A stretch of 64,000 bases of DNA from VRUE01 sp963742535 (GTDB taxonomy: Bacteria; Actinomycetota; Thermoleophilia; Solirubrobacterales; 70-9): assembly GCA_963742535.1 (NCBI GenBank), contig CAVUMC010000002.1:1736001-1800000 (forward strand), given 5' to 3'. Shown one piece after another: positions 14,998-23,616 of the stretch. A program made the translations under genes and the position numbers. Below the pieces are notes generated by a model, which was not told the origin of the DNA, did no database searches, and saw nothing but the letters and a program-made list of their open reading frames with translations. Positions within the stretch are counted from its first letter, which is position 1. Every line of letters starts with the position of its first letter.

Positions 14998-15131
14998 ATT
15001 GTACACCCAGCAGGCGCTCTGTGGACGTTCCGGTACCGATTTAACAAAGCCTCACTTGAATGGGAACGGCGGTGTAGGGCTGGAGGCTGCGCCCGACATC
15101 TAGCCCTGTACACACGGGCGAGGCTGCCGGC

Positions 15132-15962
15132 GTGAACTTCAGACCTCTGTACAAGGGCGAGCCGGCGTCGCCGGAGGACCATTTGAAGATGGAGACCGTG
15201 TCTCGCCAAATCGTTGCTTTCGGCGGTGGGGGCTTCTCGATGGAGTCGGGAAACCCACTGCTCGACGATTACGTGCTGAGCCTTTGCCATCGCGAGCGCC
15301 CGCGGGTCTGCTTCCTGCCATCGGCCAGCGGCGACGCCGACCACTATGTGGTGCGCTTCTACCGCGCCTTCCCGGCCGATCGCTGCGAGGCGAGCCATAT
15401 CTCGCTCTTTCGCCGCGAGCAGGGCCCCGAGGACCTGCGCGAGCACCTGCTCTCTCAGGACCTGATCTACGTCGGCGGCGGCAGTGTGATCAGCCTTCTG
15501 GGCGTCTGGCGGGCACATGGGATCGACGCGATCCTGCGCGAGGCCTGGGAAGCCGGAGTCGTCCTTTGCGGGCTCTCTGCCGGTTCCCTCTGCTGGTTCG
15601 ACGAAGCGGTGACCGGCTTCCACGGGGCGCCGCAGCGGGTCAAGGGCATGGGGCTGCTCCCGTTCAGCAATTGCGTCCACTACGAGCCGACCTCCGCGCG
15701 CCGTTTCGCCTACCACGAGATGTTGCGCGACGGCATGCGCCCGGGCTATGCGGCCGAGGACGGTGCCGGTCTTCACTTCATCGACGACGAGTTGAACCGG
15801 GTGGTCGCTTCGCGGCCGGCGGCGCGCGGCTACCGGCTCGACGCGGTCGGGCAGCGGGTCGTCGAGATGCGCCTGGCCACCTCCTACCTGGGTGAGGCGC
15901 CGCCGGTCCCGCGCCTGCCCGGTGCCGGGTCGTCATCGCTCGCGACCGCTTCGGCGGCATAG
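15132..15962 (+). CDS. Peptidase S51 family protein (peptidase E-like), copy 1
   Basis: A 276-aa protein whose central part matches the S51 serine peptidases (dipeptidase E/cyanophycinase fold). Visible are an IVAFGGGGFS entry strand, CFLPSASGDADHY, DLIYVGGGSVISLL, the nucleophile elbow CGLSAGSLCWF (Ser in G-x-S-A-G) and a CVHYEP segment with the likely catalytic His. Peptidase E cuts after N-terminal Asp; the substrate here is not known. ATG 15132 gives a 19-residue leader before the conserved core, and ATG 15189 is an alternative. A related gene follows 34 nt later. Confidence 0.85.
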   Translation: MNFRPLYKGEPASPEDHLKMETVSRQIVAFGGGGFSMESGNPLLDDYVLSLCHRERPRVCFLPSASGDADHYVVRFYRAFPADRCEASHISLFRREQGPEDLREHLLSQDLIYVGGGSVISLLGVWRAHGIDAILREAWEAGVVLCGLSAGSLCWFDEAVTGFHGAPQRVKGMGLLPFSNCVHYEPTSARRFAYHEMLRDGMRPGYAAEDGAGLHFIDDELNRVVASRPAARGYRLDAVGQRVVEMRLATSYLGEAPPVPRLPGAGSSSLATASAA

Positions 15963-15996
15963 GGCTCCGCCAGTGGCAACGGAGCCGGTCCTCTAA

Positions 15997-16788
15997 ATGG
16001 TCCCTCGCATCCTCACCCTCGGTGGCCACGACTTCACCTCGAGGCCACCCGACCGGGCGGTCAGCGAGCTGATGCTGCGGCTGGCGACCGAGCGCGCCGG
16101 CGGCCGGCCGAAGATCTGCATCCTGCCCACCGCCAGTGGCGACACCTCGGAGCAGATCGGCCGCTTCTACGCTGCCTTTGGGGAGCGGCCCTGTGAGCCT
16201 TCCGATCTTTCGCTCTTCCGCCTCGGCCGGCGGCCGATGGCGCTGCGCGAGCACCTGCTCGCCCAGGACCTGATCTACGTCGGCGGCGGCAGCATGGTCA
16301 ATCTGCTGGCGGTCTGGGAGGCGCACGAACTGAGCGCGATCCTCAGTCTCGCCTGGCACCAGGGCATCGTCCTCGCCGGCCAGAGCGCCGGCGCGATGTG
16401 TTGGTTCGAGTCCGGCATCACCAAGTCCTCGGGCCGGCCTGAGGTCGAGGCCGGCTTGGGGCTCCTGCACGGCAGCCTCTGCGTCCACTACAACAACGAG
16501 CCTGAGCGCCGCGCCGCTTATCTCGACGCGGTCGGTAACGGCATGCCGGGCGGCTACGGCCTCGACGACTACGCCGGCCTGCTCTGGGAAGGCGAGGGTC
16601 CGCCCTCGGCGGTGACGGCGCGCCGCGGCGCCCGCGCCTACCGAGTCAGCTCGGGCGAGACCGGCGTGATCGAGTCACCGCTGCCGGCCCGCTTCCTGCC
16701 CGCCCCCGCGCCGGCGGCGCTGCGCGAGGACATTGCCGAGTTCCGCCGGATCAAATCGATGCGCCGCCGCGCCGGCTGGCTCGGCTGA
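15997..16788 (+). CDS. Peptidase S51 family protein (peptidase E-like), copy 2
   Basis: A 263-aa paralogue of the preceding gene. It has the same order of motifs: LTLGGHDF, CILPTASGDTSEQ, QDLIYVGGGSMVNLL, nucleophile elbow AGQSAGAMCWF and CVHYNNEP. About half of the aligned residues in these blocks are shared, so the pair arose by tandem duplication, but with different pocket residues (Gln before Ser instead of Leu). ATG 15997 directly precedes the first strand and needs no extension. It is probably co-transcribed with copy 1. Confidence 0.85.
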   Translation: MVPRILTLGGHDFTSRPPDRAVSELMLRLATERAGGRPKICILPTASGDTSEQIGRFYAAFGERPCEPSDLSLFRLGRRPMALREHLLAQDLIYVGGGSMVNLLAVWEAHELSAILSLAWHQGIVLAGQSAGAMCWFESGITKSSGRPEVEAGLGLLHGSLCVHYNNEPERRAAYLDAVGNGMPGGYGLDDYAGLLWEGEGPPSAVTARRGARAYRVSSGETGVIESPLPARFLPAPAPAALREDIAEFRRIKSMRRRAGWLG

Positions 16789-16803
16789 GGTCTGCGAGAG
16801 CCG

Positions 16804-17337
16804 CTAGGCGCCCGCGTCGGCGGCGGGCGGCGCGGTCGGGTCCGAGCTCTCCTCGCCGAGGCTCTCGCGGGCGATGTAGTCCTCGGCCAGCAGCAAGTTG
16901 TCGCTGGAGCGCTCGACCACGTTGAGCAGGTCGCCCATCAGCGCCACCTCCTCGACTTGCTCTTTGACGAACCACTGGAGGAACTGCTCCGCCCGATAGT
17001 CCTTGAGCTCCCGCGCCAGCTCGAACAGGGAGAAGATCTCGGAGCTGACTCGTTTCTCCTGCTCGAGCGCCATCTTCACCGGCGAGACTCCGTCCGAGTA
17101 GGTCGTCTGCTGCGACTTGATGTCGGGGATGTGGACCTCCTCGCCGACGTCGAGCAGGTAGCGGATCATGATCATCGCGTGCTCGCGCTCCTCTTGCGCC
17201 TGCCGGTAGAAGAAGTGGGCGAGGCGGGGCAGCGTTTCGGCGTCGTAGTAGACGGCGGCACCGACGTACTGCTGCGAGGCGGCGAACTCGTTGGCAATCT
17301 GCTCGTTGAGCGCGTCAGCGAAGCGTTTCTCGGCCAT
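16804..17337 (-). CDS. Ferritin (non-haem)
   Basis: A 177-aa protein with the four-helix ferritin fold. The ferroxidase ligands are in the expected places: Glu in NEQIANEFAASQQY (helix A), the EEREHAM pair in helix B, and Glu residues in the QWFVKEQVEEVALM helix. It stores iron as a 24-mer in the cytosol. The C-terminal tail (SSDPTAPPAADAGA) is unusually long and low in complexity. The start at 17337 has a GGAGAAG ribosome site. The gene converges on the second S51 peptidase gene with a 15-bp gap. No iron box like those at 44101 or 47529 is seen upstream. Confidence 0.9.
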   Translation of the reverse strand: MAEKRFADALNEQIANEFAASQQYVGAAVYYDAETLPRLAHFFYRQAQEEREHAMIMIRYLLDVGEEVHIPDIKSQQTTYSDGVSPVKMALEQEKRVSSEIFSLFELARELKDYRAEQFLQWFVKEQVEEVALMGDLLNVVERSSDNLLLAEDYIARESLGEESSDPTAPPAADAGA

Positions 17338-17443
17338 ATCTTCTCCTCGGGGGGCGGGGGCGGGGTTGGCCGCAACGTAGCCGAAAAGAGAAGTTCGGTC
17401 GGCCGAAGCGGCCGTCAGGTCGGCCTAACGGCCGCGTGGTTAC

Positions 17444-18505
17444 TCAGTCGTCCCAGCGGAAGCCGGTCGCCGAGAGGCGGGGCTCGAGTGGGCTGACTGG
17501 GAGGCCCTCGGGGGGCTCGGCTTCGTTGTAGCCGCGGGGGGCAGTGTCGTTGGGGGTGTCGGGGTGGAAGAGCGAAGCGAGGACCTGAATCTGCTCGCGG
17601 CCGACGCCGAGCTCCCACTGGCCGCCGCCGTAGGCACCGATGCCGTGCTCGGCGCAATAGTCGTAGGCGTCGCAGAGCTCTTTCAGGCCGCCGACGCGGG
17701 AGGGCTTGATGTTGACCATCTTGGGCGCCCAGGGCAGCGCCTCGATGTCGGCGATCGAGTGGATCGGCGCGTCCCAGGTGAGCCGGTCGCGGATCGGCTC
17801 GAGAATCGGCCGGGTCTCGTCGTTGACATCGGGATCCTCGATCCAGGCCTCGGGGAAAGCCGCGAAGAGCTTGGCGTAGAGCTCGGGGTCGGTTTCGACG
17901 TCCACCGGGGTGCCCTTGTAGAAGCCCTTGAGGTCGAGCGAGTCGACCGCGTCGGTCTCGACCAGTTCGGCGATCAGCTCGTCGGTCCAGTCGTTGGTCG
18001 GGTCGAGCTTGAAGCGCAGGTCCGGGTAGCGCTCGAGCTTGCGGCGCAGCGGTGCGAGCGAGGAGGCGCCGCCGTCGGGCGAGCCAAGCCGCATCGAGCA
18101 GACGAAGGTGACGGGTCGCGCCTCGCGGCCGAGCGCCGTGGCGATGCCCTTGCCCGCCTGGCGCAGCGCCAGGTCGAGCGCCGCCGACTCAAAGGCCCAG
18201 CGGCGGTAGAGGCGGGAGACGTCGCGCTGCGGCTCGACCGGGAAGGTGTCCTGCTCCGCCATCAGCGCGCAGAAGTCACCGAGGGTCGAGAAGCCGGTGA
18301 GGTCGAGAGTGGGCCCCGCGTCCTGGAGAGCGATGTGGTCAACGGGGTCGTAGGTGACGTCCTCACCGAGGCCGTCCTCACCGCCGCCCCACATGTGGAT
18401 CACCGTGCTCAGCCGTTCAAAGCCTGGGATCTGCAGCTCCAGCGGCTGCAGCTCGTACCCCTCGATCTCGAGCGGCAGGTCGGCGAATGTGTCGAAGGTG
18501 GCCAT
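17444..18505 (-). CDS. Enolase-superfamily protein (muconate-cycloisomerase/OSBS-like)
   Basis: A 353-aa protein with an N-terminal capping domain (1-130) and a TIM-barrel half. The superfamily pattern is visible: a FKLDP Lys strand, LDLKG with the first acidic metal ligand, EAWIEDPD with the second, LTWDAPIH with the third, and the NIKPSRVGGL strand whose Lys is the second base. Family enzymes abstract a proton alpha to a carboxylate. The exact reaction is unknown. Its start lies 20 bp from the divergent oxidase gene, so the two may share a promoter and pathway. Confidence 0.75.
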   Translation of the reverse strand: MATFDTFADLPLEIEGYELQPLELQIPGFERLSTVIHMWGGGEDGLGEDVTYDPVDHIALQDAGPTLDLTGFSTLGDFCALMAEQDTFPVEPQRDVSRLYRRWAFESAALDLALRQAGKGIATALGREARPVTFVCSMRLGSPDGGASSLAPLRRKLERYPDLRFKLDPTNDWTDELIAELVETDAVDSLDLKGFYKGTPVDVETDPELYAKLFAAFPEAWIEDPDVNDETRPILEPIRDRLTWDAPIHSIADIEALPWAPKMVNIKPSRVGGLKELCDAYDYCAEHGIGAYGGGQWELGVGREQIQVLASLFHPDTPNDTAPRGYNEAEPPEGLPVSPLEPRLSATGFRWDD

Positions 18506-18525
18506 GCGGTGTGTCAGCCTAGCGA

Positions 18526-19926
18526 GTGGTGAAACACACCCCGCACGGCTATTGGTTGGAGGAGGCTCCGGGCGTCGAGCTTTGTCCTCGGCTCGAGGGG
18601 GCGCGAGATGCCGACGTCGTCATCGTCGGCGGGGGCTACACGGGGATGTGGACCGCCTGGCAGGTGAAGCAACTCGAGCCGGAGGCTTCGGTGGTCTTGC
18701 TGGAGGCGGATCGGTGCGGGTACGGGCCGAGCGGGCGCAACGGAGGGTTCTGCAACTTGATGTGGTTCTCGCTGCCGAATATGCGTGGCAGGTGGGGGGA
18801 TGAGGGAGCACTGGCGGTGGCACGCGCGGCGGAAGCGGCTGCCGTCGGCATCGGCGAGTTCTGCGCGGACGAGGGGGTGGACGCCTGGTACCGCCAGAGC
18901 GGCTACCTGCAGGTCTCGACCGCCGAGTCACACGATGGGGTCTGGGCCGATGCGCTGGCTGCTTGTCGTGAGCTTGGAGTGGGAGAGGAGATCCAGCCAC
19001 TCTCGCCGGCGCAGGTGGGGGAGCGGTGTGCGTCGCCTGCTTTCCGCGGCGGTGCCTTCTACCCGCGCGCCGCGACCGTGCAGCCGGCGCGTTTGGCGTT
19101 CGGGTTGCGGGAGCGCTTGCGGGCGTGCGGCGTCGAGGCCTACGAGCGCTCGCCGGTCACCTGTCTCGCGGGTGGTGAGGGCGGGGTCGAAGCGCGGACG
19201 GCGACGGGGTCTGTGCGGGCGAGTCGCGCTGTTCTGGCTCTCGGCAGCGCGGCCAAGACGCCCGGTGGGCCCTTCCACAACCGCCTCTCGATCGCCTCTT
19301 CCCACATCGTCCTCACCGAGCCGGTACCGGAGCTGCTGGAGCAGGTCGGGTGGACCGGCGGTGAGTGCATCACTGACAGCCGCGCCCTTGTCGACTACTT
19401 CCGTACCACCCCCGACGGGCGCATTGCCTTTGGCTGGGGCGGCGGCCACATCGCGATGGGCGCTCGCCTCCACGGGCGCTCCGAGCTCGATCCCGCGGTC
19501 GTCGCCGAAACCGCCGCCCGCCTTTCGGAGTACTTCCCCGGCCTCGCGGGCAAGGCGATCACCCACGCCTGGGGAGGCCCGATCGACGCTTCACCAACCC
19601 ACCTGCCGCTCGTTCTTCCACTGCGCGGCAGCCGCGCTTTCGCTGCCGCTGGCTACACCGGCAACGGCGTCGGCCCCTCACACATGGTCGGCCGCACCCT
19701 CGCCGCGCTCGCCCTCAACCGCCGCGACGATCACTCCCGCCTCGCCTTCGTCGACCCCAGCCCGCCCCGTGTCCCGCCCGAGCCCTTTCACTGGATAGGG
19801 GGCGAGGCGATCCGCGCCGGAATCCAACGTAAGGAGCAAGCCGAGCTAGCTGGCCGCAGGCCCGACCCAATCTCGTCCCTGCTCGCCCGCATCCCCGAGC
19901 TGATCGGATTCCACATCGGCAGGTAG
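18526..19926 (+). CDS. FAD-dependent amine/amino-acid oxidase (DAO family, PuuB-like)
   Basis: A 466-aa flavoenzyme. The Rossmann FAD motif is VVIVGGGYTGMWTAW (about 28-42), followed by the GYGPSGRNGGFCNLMW stretch usual in gamma-glutamylputrescine oxidase-like DAO proteins. The FAD-binding end is AAAGYTGNGVGPSHMVG. Such enzymes oxidise secondary or primary amines to imines, giving H2O2. The downstream transport, transaminase and semialdehyde dehydrogenase genes make an amine or polyamine substrate likely, but this is inference. The start is GTG. The stop codon lies within the left arm of a long terminator hairpin. Confidence 0.82.
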   Translation: MVKHTPHGYWLEEAPGVELCPRLEGARDADVVIVGGGYTGMWTAWQVKQLEPEASVVLLEADRCGYGPSGRNGGFCNLMWFSLPNMRGRWGDEGALAVARAAEAAAVGIGEFCADEGVDAWYRQSGYLQVSTAESHDGVWADALAACRELGVGEEIQPLSPAQVGERCASPAFRGGAFYPRAATVQPARLAFGLRERLRACGVEAYERSPVTCLAGGEGGVEARTATGSVRASRAVLALGSAAKTPGGPFHNRLSIASSHIVLTEPVPELLEQVGWTGGECITDSRALVDYFRTTPDGRIAFGWGGGHIAMGARLHGRSELDPAVVAETAARLSEYFPGLAGKAITHAWGGPIDASPTHLPLVLPLRGSRAFAAAGYTGNGVGPSHMVGRTLAALALNRRDDHSRLAFVDPSPPRVPPEPFHWIGGEAIRAGIQRKEQAELAGRRPDPISSLLARIPELIGFHIGR

Positions 19927-20003
19927 GGAGCGGACACCCCTCACCAAAACACTCAAAAGTGAGCGAAGCGAACGGGTTTTGGGGAGGGGTGTCCGCTCCC
20001 TAC
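19923..20003. terminator. Bidirectional terminator: 28-bp-arm hairpin between convergent genes
   Basis: The arm 19923-19950 pairs with 19976-20003 over 28 positions with one mismatch, leaving a 25-nt loop that itself contains a small stem (CTCA/TGAG). The stop of the oxidase gene sits in the left arm and the stop of the universal stress gene in the right arm. Both strands present an A/T stretch (CCAAAAC/GTTTTGG) at the base of the loop. It would stop transcription from both sides. Confidence 0.8.
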
Positions 20004-20419
20004 CGTTGAGCGGGAACGACCAGCACCGGCCGATCCGCGAGGTGCAGCAACTTGTTCGGCGTCGAGCCGAGGATCATGCCCTTGAGCGGCGGGTCGCCGT
20101 AGCTGCCGACGATGATCATCCGCGCGTCGCGCTTGTCGGCGGCGGCGACGATCGCCTCCGAGGCCTTCTTCGCGACCAGCTCCAGCTCGACCGTGGCTCC
20201 GGCCGCCTCGGCCTGGTGCTTGGCCTCGGCCAGGACCTTCTGGCCGCGTTCTTCGATCGCTTCCTCGTGTTCGACGATCTCACCGCCCCAAAGGCCCGGC
20301 GGCGCGTAGCCGAAGACCACCGTCACCGCGTCGCCGAGCGCGGCAGCCGTTCGCAGCGCCTCGTCGAGCGCGATGCGGCTGCAGTCCGAGCCGTCGTAGC
20401 CGACCACTATCTGACCCAT
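20000..20419 (-). CDS. Universal stress protein A family
   Basis: A 139-aa single UspA domain starting at ATG 20419 (MGQIVVGYDGSD). The ATP-binding signature G-2x-G-9x-G-(S/T) near the end is present as VGSYGDPPLKGMILGSTPNKL, so it is likely a nucleotide-binding type. The frame continues upstream to 20503, but that part reads over the permease gene and is unlikely. It lies 1 nt downstream of the permease gene and is surely co-transcribed with it, as is common for transporter-linked Usp proteins. Confidence 0.88.
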   Translation of the reverse strand: MGQIVVGYDGSDCSRIALDEALRTAAALGDAVTVVFGYAPPGLWGGEIVEHEEAIEERGQKVLAEAKHQAEAAGATVELELVAKKASEAIVAAADKRDARMIIVGSYGDPPLKGMILGSTPNKLLHLADRPVLVVPAQR

Positions 20420-20420
20420 C

Positions 20421-21992
20421 TCAAGCTCCTTTCCCGTTACCGCTCTGGGAGATCGGCACCGGCTCCAACTCCGCTTCGCCCTCGAGGAAGCCGGCGGGAG
20501 CAACCTCCGGCTTGCGCTTGAAGAACTCCGGCACCTTGCGCCACTGAACGAACATCAGCAGCACGCCGAGGACGAGGAAGAAGACGGCGATCACGAGCGG
20601 TGGTCCGATCCCGAACCACGAGTTGCCCGATTCCGAGTTGGCCGGATCGGAGAGTTCGATCGCGTTCTTGATCAGCAGGTAGAAGAGGATCGCCCCGCCC
20701 AAGAACGGCCCCGCCCCGATGAAGAAGAAGTTCTTGACGCTGCGCAGCAGCTCGCGGCGGTAGTAGATCGTGCAGGCGAAGCCGGTGAGCCCGATGTAGA
20801 AGGAGATCATCAGGCCCAGCGCCGCCAGCGAGTCGAAGAGGATGTCTTCGCTGACCAGGGTCAGGCCGACATACCAGACGATCGAGGCGACGCCCATCAG
20901 CACGGTCGAGATGTGGGGGGTGAGGAAGCGTGGGTGGACCTTGCCCAGGCTCTTTGGCATCGCGTTGGCGCGCGCCATCGAGAGCGTGGTGCGGGCGGTG
21001 GGCAGGATCGTCGTCTGGGTCGAGGCGGCCGCTGAAGAGAGCACGGCGATGATCAAGATCTTGTCCAGCGGCGACCCAAAGACCTCGGTGCCCAGCGAGC
21101 TGAGCACGTCTTCCTGGTTGGCGACCAGCTGGTCGACGCCGGCGTAGGCCTGGGCGGCGACGGCGACGACGAGGTAGATGCCGAGCAGGATCAGGGTGCT
21201 GATCACGGTTGCCCGACCCGGGGCCTCGCCCGGGTCTTCGGTCTCCTCGTTGACGGTCGCGGTCGTGTCCCAGCCCCAATAGATGAAGACCGCGAGCAGC
21301 ATGCCGGCGGAGATCTCGCTGGGGCTGAGGCTGAACGGGTTGATCCAGGAGAGACTGGGATGGATCGCCGCCGCCCCGGCGCTGCCGGCGTAGACCTTGA
21401 TCAGGGCGACCACGGCGAAGGCGGCGAGGGTGATGATCTCCGCCGCCAGCAGTCCGACCTGGGTGCGGGCCGAGAGCTCGATCCCGATCACGACGATCGC
21501 GGTCATGATCGCGATCCAGACGACGCCGACCGCGGTCACTGCCGCGGTCGATTCGGCTGCCGCGGTCCAGCTGAAGAGTTCGAAGGTGTAGAGACCGGCG
21601 ATCTGGGCCAGGTTGGCCATCACGATCACGTCGGCGACGACGATGGTCCAGCCTGCGATCCAGCCGAGTTTCGGGCCCATCGCCTTGGTCACCCAGGAGA
21701 AGCTGGTGCCGCAGTCCGGATCGGCCTTGTTCATGTAGTAGTAGCCGGCCGCGACGAGGAACATCGGGATGAAGCTGATCAGCAGTACAGCCGGGGACTG
21801 AAGCGCCACGGCGGCGGCGATGAAGCCGAGCGTCGCGGCCAGGCTGTAGCCCGGCGCGGTCGAGGCGACACCGATAACGACGCTGGAGACGAAGCCGATC
21901 GCGTTCTTCTTCAGACCCTTGTCGCCGCTGCTGGGGGTCCTGGGGACCGGCGGGGTGCTCGCTTTGGCCGATGGGACCGCTGAGCTCTCCAT
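20421..21992 (-). CDS. APC-family amino acid/polyamine permease
   Basis: A 523-aa protein from ATG 21992 (AGGAGGAGTG just upstream). It has about 12 hydrophobic segments. The first carries the APC hallmark IGVASTAPGYSLAATLGF, and CGTSFSWVTKAMGPKLGWIAGW follows, typical of amino acid and polyamine permeases (AAT/PuuP-like). TM6 contains FIYWGWDTTATVNEETEDP, found in putrescine and GABA type carriers. It is placed between an amine oxidase and a transaminase gene and followed by a Usp gene. The likely substrate is an amine or omega-amino acid; this is inference. Confidence 0.85.
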   Translation of the reverse strand: MESSAVPSAKASTPPVPRTPSSGDKGLKKNAIGFVSSVVIGVASTAPGYSLAATLGFIAAAVALQSPAVLLISFIPMFLVAAGYYYMNKADPDCGTSFSWVTKAMGPKLGWIAGWTIVVADVIVMANLAQIAGLYTFELFSWTAAAESTAAVTAVGVVWIAIMTAIVVIGIELSARTQVGLLAAEIITLAAFAVVALIKVYAGSAGAAAIHPSLSWINPFSLSPSEISAGMLLAVFIYWGWDTTATVNEETEDPGEAPGRATVISTLILLGIYLVVAVAAQAYAGVDQLVANQEDVLSSLGTEVFGSPLDKILIIAVLSSAAASTQTTILPTARTTLSMARANAMPKSLGKVHPRFLTPHISTVLMGVASIVWYVGLTLVSEDILFDSLAALGLMISFYIGLTGFACTIYYRRELLRSVKNFFFIGAGPFLGGAILFYLLIKNAIELSDPANSESGNSWFGIGPPLVIAVFFLVLGVLLMFVQWRKVPEFFKRKPEVAPAGFLEGEAELEPVPISQSGNGKGA

Positions 21993-22101
21993 CACTCCTC
22001 CTTCCGTCGATCCGCCGCGCCTGTCCGCGACGACAGCCTCAAGGTAGGCCCGCTGGCCGAATCGCACAAGTTGCAGATGTCCCAAATGTCCAGGCGCGAG
22101 T

Positions 22102-22116
22102 TGTACAGTTCGTACA
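22102..22116. promoter_or_regulatory. Palindrome in divergent permease/aminotransferase promoter region
   Basis: TGTACAGTTCGTACA is a perfect inverted repeat with 5-bp arms and a 5-nt centre, in the 218-bp gap (21993-22210) between the leftward permease gene and the rightward aminotransferase gene. The gap from 22060 to 22200 is AT-richer than the genes and must hold both promoters. The PucR-type regulator encoded downstream is a natural candidate ligand. The rest of the gap shows only a repeated ATGTCC near 22078-22090. Confidence 0.5.
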
Positions 22117-22210
22117 CCGAAGACGCTCTAACTCTCCCTAGCGAACATTGCACATGCGCTATACCAGTTCTAGCTTTATCCATATCGTCGTAGCATGAGA
22201 GGAGACTGAG

Positions 22211-23608
22211 ATGGCCGTTGTGTCGCGACCGGACTCGGCGCCGGATTTGGCAGCGAGCCAGGGTCTGCAGGAGATGGCGCGCCGCCATCTCTGGATGCAC
22301 TTCTCGCGGATGGGTTCCTACGGGCCAGACCACGAGATCCCGATCATCGTCCGCGGCGACGGTTGCTACGTCTACGACGACCACGGCAACCGCTACCTCG
22401 ACGGGCTCTCCGGCCTCTTCTGCGTCAACGCCGGGCACGGTCGCACCGAGCTGGCCGAGGCGGCGGCACGCCAGATGGAAGAGCTCGACTTCTACACGCT
22501 CTGGAGCTACGCGCATCCGCGCGCGATCGAGCTGGCCGCCCGCTTGGCCGGGTTGGCGCCCGGCGATCTAAACCGCGTCTTCTTCACCTCGGGCGGCTCT
22601 GAGTCGGTCGAGTCGGCGATCAAGCTCGCCCGCAACTATCACCGCGCGCTGGGCAAAGGCCAGAAGCACAAGATCGTCGCCCGCGAGATCGCCTACCACG
22701 GCACCTCGCTCGGCGCCCTCTCCGCCACCGGCATCACCGAGCTGCGCTCGCAGTTCGAGCCGCTGACGCCGGGCGGCTGCCACGTTCCCAACACCAACCT
22801 CTACCGCTGGCCGGAAGACCGCCACCCGCTATGGGCGGCGACGGCGATCGAGGAGCGGATCCAGTTCGAGGGGCCGGAGACGGTGGCGGCGGTGATCCTC
22901 GAGCCGGTGCAGAACGCCGGCGGCTGCTTCGTCCCCCCCGATGGCTACTTCGAGCGGGTGCGCGAGATCTGCGATCGCTACGACGTCTTGATGATCTCCG
23001 ACGAGGTGATCTGTGCCTGGGGTCGCCTCGGCCACTACTTCGGCTGCGAACGCTTCGGCTACGTCCCGGACATCATCACCGTCGCCAAGGCGTTGACCTC
23101 GGCCTACGCCCCGATGGGCGCGTTGATCGCCTCCGATGCAGTTGCGGCGCCCTTCATGGAGGGCGACGCCTCCTTTGCTCACGGTTTCACCTTCGCCGGC
23201 CACCCGCTCGCCTCGGCAGTGGCGATGGCCAACCTCGACATCTACGAGCGCGAGGACCTCTGCGGCCACGTGCTCGCCAAGGAGGGCGAGTTCCGCCAGA
23301 CGCTGGAGACCCTGCGCGACCTGCCGATCGTCGGCGACGTGCGTGGGGCCGGCTTCTTTCAGGCGATCGAGCTGGTCAAGGATCGCGAGACGAAAGAGAG
23401 CTTCAGCGACGAGGAGTCCGAGGACCTGCTGCGCGGCTTCCTCTCGGCTGAGCTCTACAAGCGCGGCCTGATCTGCCGCGCCGACGACCGCGGCGATCCG
23501 GTCATTCAGCTGGCGCCGCCGCTGATTTCCGACACAGAGCAGTTCGAAGAGATCCACGACGTCCTGCACGGCGTCCTCAGCGAGGCCTGGGAGCGGGTCC
23601 AGCACTAG
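22211..23608 (+). CDS. Class III omega-amino-acid:pyruvate aminotransferase
   Basis: A 465-aa PLP enzyme. The order is DDHGNRYLDGLSGLFCVNAGHG near the N-terminus, the PLP-phosphate loop FFTSGGSESVESAIKLAR, the acidic strand MISDEVICAWGRLG and the Schiff-base Lys in ITVAKALTSAY. A C-terminal small domain has DVRGAGFFQAIEL. This matches omega-amino-acid aminotransferases that use pyruvate as acceptor and convert GABA, beta-alanine, putrescine or related amines to semialdehydes. Alanine dehydrogenase and a semialdehyde dehydrogenase downstream would recycle the alanine and oxidise the aldehyde. An AGGAG ribosome site precedes ATG 22211. Confidence 0.87.
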   Translation: MAVVSRPDSAPDLAASQGLQEMARRHLWMHFSRMGSYGPDHEIPIIVRGDGCYVYDDHGNRYLDGLSGLFCVNAGHGRTELAEAAARQMEELDFYTLWSYAHPRAIELAARLAGLAPGDLNRVFFTSGGSESVESAIKLARNYHRALGKGQKHKIVAREIAYHGTSLGALSATGITELRSQFEPLTPGGCHVPNTNLYRWPEDRHPLWAATAIEERIQFEGPETVAAVILEPVQNAGGCFVPPDGYFERVREICDRYDVLMISDEVICAWGRLGHYFGCERFGYVPDIITVAKALTSAYAPMGALIASDAVAAPFMEGDASFAHGFTFAGHPLASAVAMANLDIYEREDLCGHVLAKEGEFRQTLETLRDLPIVGDVRGAGFFQAIELVKDRETKESFSDEESEDLLRGFLSAELYKRGLICRADDRGDPVIQLAPPLISDTEQFEEIHDVLHGVLSEAWERVQH

Positions 23609-23616
23609 GGGGACAG

